Positions 32,381 through 35,725 of a stretch of 35,725 bases of DNA are shown in pieces. Numbering within the stretch: the first letter of the stretch is position 1; every line of letters starts with the position of its first letter. The position numbers and the translations under genes are program-made. Source of the DNA: Erysipelotrichaceae bacterium UBA3379. GTDB taxonomy: Bacteria > Bacillota_I > Bacilli_A > Erysipelotrichales > Coprobacillaceae. The notes below the pieces were generated by a model, which saw only the letters and a list, made by a program, of their open reading frames with translations, did no database searches and was not told where the DNA came from. The stretch spans positions 5,078 through 40,802 of the forward strand of contig DEPZ01000018.1 of assembly GCA_002359025.1 (NCBI GenBank), in the 5' to 3' direction.

Positions 32381-33109
32381 ATGAGACAATATATCTATGG
32401 AAAAAATACTATAATTGAATCTTTAAAGGGTGATAAACCTGTTTATCAGGTTTATATGCTTAGTGGTGCAAAAGATGATAAAATCATTTCTCTAGCAAAA
32501 AGAAAGAATGTCAATGTTCAATTTGTAAATAAAGGAAAGCTTCATGAACTGGTTGGTAATGTTGTACATCAAGGTGTTGTTGCTAAGGTGGAAGGGTATG
32601 ATTATTCTTCTATTGATGAGATATTGGAGTCTATTCCTGAAGGAAAACAGCCTTTGTTGTTGATGCTTGATGGATTGGAAGATCCGCATAATTTAGGAGC
32701 AATATTAAGAACATGTGATGCTATTGAAGTAGATGGTGTTATTATTGGGAAAAAGCGTAGTGTTGGTTTAACGCCAACAGTAGCAAAGGTATCTACTGGA
32801 GCAATTGATTATGTGAAGGTTGCACAGGTAACGAATTTATCTAGAACTTTAGAAGATTTAAAGTCTAAAGGTTTTTGGGTTGTTGGTTGTGATTTGAATG
32901 AGTCACAGGATTATCGTGCAATTGATTATAATATGCCAGTCGTGATTGTCATTGGATCTGAAGGATTTGGAATTTCTAGGTTGGTGAAGACACATTGTGA
33001 TATGAATGTGGTCTTACCTATGACGGGGCATGTTACATCTTTAAATGCTTCTGTAGCAACAGCACTTATATTGTATCAAGTATATAATTCACGTCATCCT
33101 TTAAAGTAG
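32381..33109 (+). CDS. rlmB: 23S rRNA (guanosine-2'-O)-methyltransferase RlmB
   Basis: A 242-residue SPOUT-class methyltransferase using S-adenosylmethionine. It has an N-terminal L30e-like substrate-binding part (about 1-75, IYGKNTIIESL), then motif 1 LDGLEDPHNLGAILRTCDA, motif 2 VIGSEGFGISRLV and motif 3 LPMTGHVTSLNAS, which form the knot. In Bacillus the next gene is rae1 (yacP); here the sigma factor follows directly. Confidence 0.93.
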   Translation: MRQYIYGKNTIIESLKGDKPVYQVYMLSGAKDDKIISLAKRKNVNVQFVNKGKLHELVGNVVHQGVVAKVEGYDYSSIDEILESIPEGKQPLLLMLDGLEDPHNLGAILRTCDAIEVDGVIIGKKRSVGLTPTVAKVSTGAIDYVKVAQVTNLSRTLEDLKSKGFWVVGCDLNESQDYRAIDYNMPVVIVIGSEGFGISRLVKTHCDMNVVLPMTGHVTSLNASVATALILYQVYNSRHPLK

Positions 33110-33123
33110 AAAGGAGGTAACGT

Positions 33124-33753
33124 GTGGAACGTTACAATGATGATGAATTAATGTATTTGATGCGTTGTGGAAGTCAAAGAGCTTTTGATTATCTTTATGA
33201 AAATTATTATCGTGTGATACAGAATTGGATTTTTTACTATATGTCAAGTGGTTTTGAAGAAAGTGAGCGCGATGATTGTTTACAAGAAGCCATGCTTCAT
33301 TTCTATAAGATATTAGATAACTATAGATTAGATCAGGCGGCAAGCTTACGTACGTATATGTTTTTAAGTATTCGTCAGAGAATGAAGTCATATTCATATA
33401 GTCTTAAAAAGCAAAGGGAGATGAAGTCAAGAATAGTTGTTTCAATTGATGAAACAGTTAGTGATGAAGGAGATGGTTTGGTTTATGAGGAAATTATTGA
33501 GGATCCTTATAAACGCTATTACCCACGATTGAATTGTGTTGTTAAAGAACAGGCACAAACTTATCAAAACTCTATTCAAGGCTTACTTTCTCCTTTAGAG
33601 AATAATGTTATGGCTTTAAAGACAATTGGGTATACGGAAAAAGAAATTGCTGAAAAATTGGACATTTCTTTAAAATGTGTGTATAATGCAGCATATCGCT
33701 ATTATAAAAAGGTTAGACCATTGACGATAGAAAATAAATATGCTAAATTATAA
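33124..33753 (+). CDS. sigma-70 family RNA polymerase sigma factor at the sigH position
   Basis: A 209-residue sigma factor. Region 2 lies at about 16-95 (SQRAFDYLYENYYR, DDCLQEAMLHFYK) and region 4 at about 150-200 (LLSPLENNVMALK, YTEKEIAEKLDISLKCVYNA). Position between rlmB and rpmG-secE-nusG is that of sigH (Spo0H) in Bacillus, and the presence of spore genes fits a SigH role. The sequence is far from Bacillus SigH in region 2, and the linker (100-145) is unusual. The start is GTG at 33124, five bases after AAGGAGGT; no ATG fits. Orthology to SigH is inferred from synteny. Confidence 0.85.
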   Translation: MERYNDDELMYLMRCGSQRAFDYLYENYYRVIQNWIFYYMSSGFEESERDDCLQEAMLHFYKILDNYRLDQAASLRTYMFLSIRQRMKSYSYSLKKQREMKSRIVVSIDETVSDEGDGLVYEEIIEDPYKRYYPRLNCVVKEQAQTYQNSIQGLLSPLENNVMALKTIGYTEKEIAEKLDISLKCVYNAAYRYYKKVRPLTIENKYAKL

Positions 33754-33775
33754 TAATGGTAAAGGAGTGATAGGC

Positions 33776-33925
33776 ATGAAACAAAAAGTCATTTTGGTTT
33801 GTACTGAATGTTTATCACGTAATTATTCATTAACAAAGAATAAACGTGTGAATGTAGAAAGGTTAGAATTAAGAAAATTTTGTAAAAAGTGTGGAAAACA
33901 CACATTGCATAAAGAGACAAAATAG
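33776..33925 (+). CDS. rpmG: 50S ribosomal protein L33
   Basis: A 49-residue ribosomal protein of the zinc-binding (C+) type: CTEC (Cys9, Cys12) and CKKC (Cys35, Cys38), with LTKNKRVNVERLELRKFC between. ATG 33776 follows AAAGGAG; an upstream in-frame start at 33740 overlaps the sigma gene and is rejected. It lies nine bases before secE. Confidence 0.95.
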   Translation: MKQKVILVCTECLSRNYSLTKNKRVNVERLELRKFCKKCGKHTLHKETK

Positions 33926-33934
33926 GAGGTCAAC

Positions 33935-34123
33935 ATGAAATTTAGGGACTGGTTTACGTTAAAAGGTATTCGTAGTGAAATTAAGAATATTCATTGGTTA
34001 ACAAAAAAGGAATTAGCATATAATTCTATGGTTGTATTAGTATTTTGTTTTTTATTTGGATTATTCTTTTATGGTAGTGATGCAGTAATTGCATTAATTT
34101 TGAAAGCATTGGGGATGAATTAG
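33935..34123 (+). CDS. secE: preprotein translocase subunit SecE
   Basis: A 62-residue single-span subunit of the SecYEG channel. The amphipathic stretch IRSEIKNIHWLTKKEL (about 12-27) precedes the membrane helix (about 31-57), as in short Gram-positive SecE. The ATG follows AGGAGG. The conserved rpmG-secE-nusG order confirms it. Confidence 0.94.
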   Translation: MKFRDWFTLKGIRSEIKNIHWLTKKELAYNSMVVLVFCFLFGLFFYGSDAVIALILKALGMN

Positions 34124-34124
34124 T

Positions 34125-34682
34125 ATGTCAGGAATGAATGATGAAGGAAGACGTTGGTATGTTGTTAATACATACTCAGGTCATGAAAATAAAGTAAAAG
34201 AAAACTTAGAGAAACGTGTTGAATCTATGGGATTACAAGATTGTTTATTTAATATTGTGATTCCTGAACATGTGGAAACTGAAATTAAAGATGGTAAAAA
34301 GATTACAAAAACAACAAATATGTTCCCAGGATATGTATTAGTAGAAATGATAATGACTGATGAAGCTTGGTATATTGTACGTAATACATCAGGTGTAACT
34401 GGGTTTATTGGTTCGTCAGGTGGTGGAGCTAAACCTTTCCCTCTTCCAAAAGAAGAAGTGGAACCAATCTTAAAAAGAATGGGTATCCAATCTGGAGAAG
34501 TGGAAGTACACTTTGAGGTTGGAGATGAAGTGAAAGTTTTATCAGGACCATTTGCAGATAAGCAAGGAGTTGTAGAAACAATTGATCGTGAAAAAGAAGT
34601 AGCTAATGTCTTGGTGAACTTCTTAGGAAATACAACACCTATTGAAATTGAGCTTGTGAAATTAGAAAAAGTAGAATTATAG
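34125..34682 (+). CDS. nusG: transcription termination/antitermination factor NusG
   Basis: Binds RNA polymerase and affects pausing, termination and ribosome coupling. It is 185 residues: an NGN domain (about 9-115, RRWYVVNTYSGHENKVKENL and FPGYVLVEM) and a KOW domain (about 130-165, VGDEVKVLSGPFAD). It starts one base after the secE stop; a second ATG lies three codons in. It ends at a terminator, separating it from rplKA. Confidence 0.96.
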   Translation: MSGMNDEGRRWYVVNTYSGHENKVKENLEKRVESMGLQDCLFNIVIPEHVETEIKDGKKITKTTNMFPGYVLVEMIMTDEAWYIVRNTSGVTGFIGSSGGGAKPFPLPKEEVEPILKRMGIQSGEVEVHFEVGDEVKVLSGPFADKQGVVETIDREKEVANVLVNFLGNTTPIEIELVKLEKVEL

Positions 34683-34712
34683 TAGACACTTTTGGTGTCT
34701 ATTTTTCTTTTT
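34683..34712 (+). terminator. intrinsic terminator after nusG
   Basis: The 7-bp stem TAGACAC/GTGTCTA (34683-34689 with 34695-34701) has a 5-base loop and the T-rich tail TTTTTCTTTTTT. Confidence 0.85.
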
Positions 34713-34745
34713 TGAAAAAAAGTTGATAAAATCAATAAAAAAGTA

Positions 34746-34773
34746 TTGCAATATTTGATGATGTGTGTATAAT
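34746..34773 (+). promoter_or_regulatory. sigma-A-type promoter of rplKA
   Basis: TTGCAA (34746-34751) and TATAAT (34768-34773) with a 16-base spacer. The start would be near 34780, giving a leader of about 84 bases. Confidence 0.75.
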
Positions 34774-34803
34774 AATTAATCGACGCAATATGTGTTACTA
34801 TGC

Positions 34804-34840
34804 GTGGAAGGATTGACATCCAACTGACCACAGCACGGAC
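34804..34840 (+). promoter_or_regulatory. probable L1-binding autoregulatory leader of rplKA
   Basis: The leader can fold with outer pairs GTGG/CCAC (34804-34807 with 34828-34831) and inner pairs GGAT/ATCC (34810-34813 with 34818-34821) around a TGAC loop, followed by CACGGAC. In bacteria L1 commonly represses the L11-L1 mRNA at a small leader element like this. The assignment is from structure and position only. Confidence 0.5.
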
Positions 34841-34863
34841 AAAATTTATAGGAGGTGTGTCGC

Positions 34864-35283
34864 GTGAGTAAGAAAGTCGTAAGAGTTATGAAAATTCAAT
34901 TTCCTGCTGGTGGAGCTAAACCAGGTCCAGCTTTAGCAGGTGCTGGTATTCAAATGCCAAAATTCTGTACAGCTTTCAATGATCAAACAAGAGATCGTAT
35001 GGGAGAAACTGTACCAGTAGTATTAACTATCTATGAAGATAAAGATTTTACATTTGAATTAAAAACTGCTCCAACTGCTGAAATGATTAAAAAAGCATGT
35101 GGAATTAAAAAAGCAGCTTCAGATTCTAAACAAACAGTTGCTACTTTATCAGCTGATAAATTAAAAGAAATCGCTGAATACAAGATGCCAGATTTAAATG
35201 CAAATGATCTTGAAAGTGCAATGAGAATCGTAGCTGGTACTGCTCGTAACATGGGTGTAAAAGTTGAAGGCTTAGATGCCTAA
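34864..35283 (+). CDS. rplK: 50S ribosomal protein L11
   Basis: A 139-residue ribosomal protein of the GTPase-associated centre. It has MKIQFPAGGAKPGPALAGAG at the N-terminal domain and the C-terminal rRNA-binding part ending NMGVKVEG. The start is GTG 34864, eight bases after GGAGG; an in-frame GTG at 34855 lies in the ribosome site. It is followed 23 bases later by rplA. Confidence 0.96.
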   Translation: MSKKVVRVMKIQFPAGGAKPGPALAGAGIQMPKFCTAFNDQTRDRMGETVPVVLTIYEDKDFTFELKTAPTAEMIKKACGIKKAASDSKQTVATLSADKLKEIAEYKMPDLNANDLESAMRIVAGTARNMGVKVEGLDA

Positions 35284-35306
35284 TTTGATGAAGAGGAGAA
35301 AAGAAA

Positions 35307-35725
35307 ATGGCTAAAAGAAGTAAAAAATATCAAGAAGCCGCTGCTCTTATTGAAAAAGGTAAAGCTTATCCAATTAATGAAGCAGTAGCTTTAGTAAAAC
35401 AAACAAGCAAAGTGAATTTTGATGCAAGCGTTGATGTTGTATTCAAATTAGGATTAGATACAAGACATGCAGACCAACAATTACGTGGAGCTGTTGTATT
35501 ACCACATGGAACAGGTAAAACTAAAAAAGTTTTAGTTGTAACTCAAGGAGCTAAAGCTGAAGAAGCAAAAGCTGCTGGAGCTGATGTTGTAGGTGGTAAA
35601 GAAATCTTAGAAGAAATCCAAAAAGGATGGTTAGATTTCGAAGTTATGATTGCTACACCTGATATGATGGCTGAATTAGGGAAATTAGGACGTATCTTAG
35701 GTCCTAAAGGTTTAATGCCTAACCC
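35307..35725 (+). CDS. rplA: 50S ribosomal protein L1, 3' truncated by window end
   Basis: Ribosomal L1-stalk protein and usual translational repressor of its own operon. About 139 of roughly 230 residues are visible: MAKRSKKYQEA, VDVVFKLGLDTRHADQQLRG, VLPHGTGK and GRILGPKGLMPN, all typical L1 stretches. The ATG follows AGAGGAG. The frame is open to the last base. Confidence 0.96.
   Translation, partial: MAKRSKKYQEAAALIEKGKAYPINEAVALVKQTSKVNFDASVDVVFKLGLDTRHADQQLRGAVVLPHGTGKTKKVLVVTQGAKAEEAKAAGADVVGGKEILEEIQKGWLDFEVMIATPDMMAELGKLGRILGPKGLMPN

Noticed and set aside
34181..34831. 216-residue open frame on the minus strand over nusG
   Set aside because: It is antisense to a clearly conserved nusG, has no ribosome site, and has Ser/Thr-rich composition expected of a shadow frame.
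1..35725. CRISPR arrays, insertion sequences, prophage, tRNA or rRNA genes
   Set aside because: No regularly spaced direct repeats, transposase, integrase, phage or structural-RNA signals were seen on either strand.

Overview
The window is about 36 kb of AT-rich, densely packed chromosome from a low-GC Gram-positive bacterium. Spore genes (spoVT, yabP, yabQ, cwlJ, gerQ), TGA used as a stop codon, a lactose-type PTS, a GlgC/GlgD glycogen set and a Bacillus-like cysS-mrnC-rlmB-sigma-rpmG-secE-nusG-rplK-rplA order together suggest a spore-forming anaerobic gut Firmicute. Erysipelotrichia (Coprobacillus/Thomasclavelia-like) is my best guess, but this is inference from content and not a database result. 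No rRNA, tRNA, CRISPR array, insertion sequence or prophage was seen. Nearly everything is on the + strand; the exception is the cwlJ-gerQ pair.

Layout: (1) 1-3373, Leloir galactose operon galT(partial)-galM-galK, closed by a terminator. (2) 3382-6880, a two-gene CydDC-like ABC exporter with its own good promoter and terminator. (3) 6881-13853, a lactose phosphotransferase operon: a LevR-type PRD regulator, lacF (IIA), lacE (IICB), lacG (6-phospho-beta-galactosidase) and a HAD phosphatase. Its leader is elaborate, with two palindromes of identical 42-bp span, a terminator-like hairpin and a full-consensus cre box. (4) 13884-17075, a zinc-ribbon membrane protein, a DUF2085 protein, a YheO-like regulator and a CBS/DRTGG-type inorganic pyrophosphatase. 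(5) 17093-19602, a glycerophosphodiesterase followed by the sporulation/division block spoVT-rqcP-yabP-yabQ-divIC. (6) 19620-25337, an esterase, two tandem Cof-type HAD phosphatases, ung, folC, a deoxyribosyltransferase and a frameshifted nucleoside phosphorylase. (7) 25339-26075 (-), the germination pair cwlJ-gerQ. (8) 26186-29940, glycogen synthesis glgC-glgD-glgA. (9) 29959-30586, a lipoprotein. (10) 30607-35725, cysS and the ribosomal/transcription block, running off the end inside rplA.

The carbon genes read as one scheme. The PTS brings in lactose as lactose-6-phosphate and LacG releases glucose plus galactose-6-phosphate. No tagatose-6-phosphate genes are present in the window, so the HAD phosphatase may free galactose for the GalM/K/T enzymes encoded just upstream. 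A cre box (lac) and a cre-like site (glg) suggest CcpA control.

Most of the window is ordinary housekeeping sequence. The parts most worth a second look are the lac control region with its degenerate-AAA+ LevR-like regulator, the altered HAD phosphatase, the (AT)n frameshift in the phosphorylase, and the diverged sigma factor at the sigH locus.
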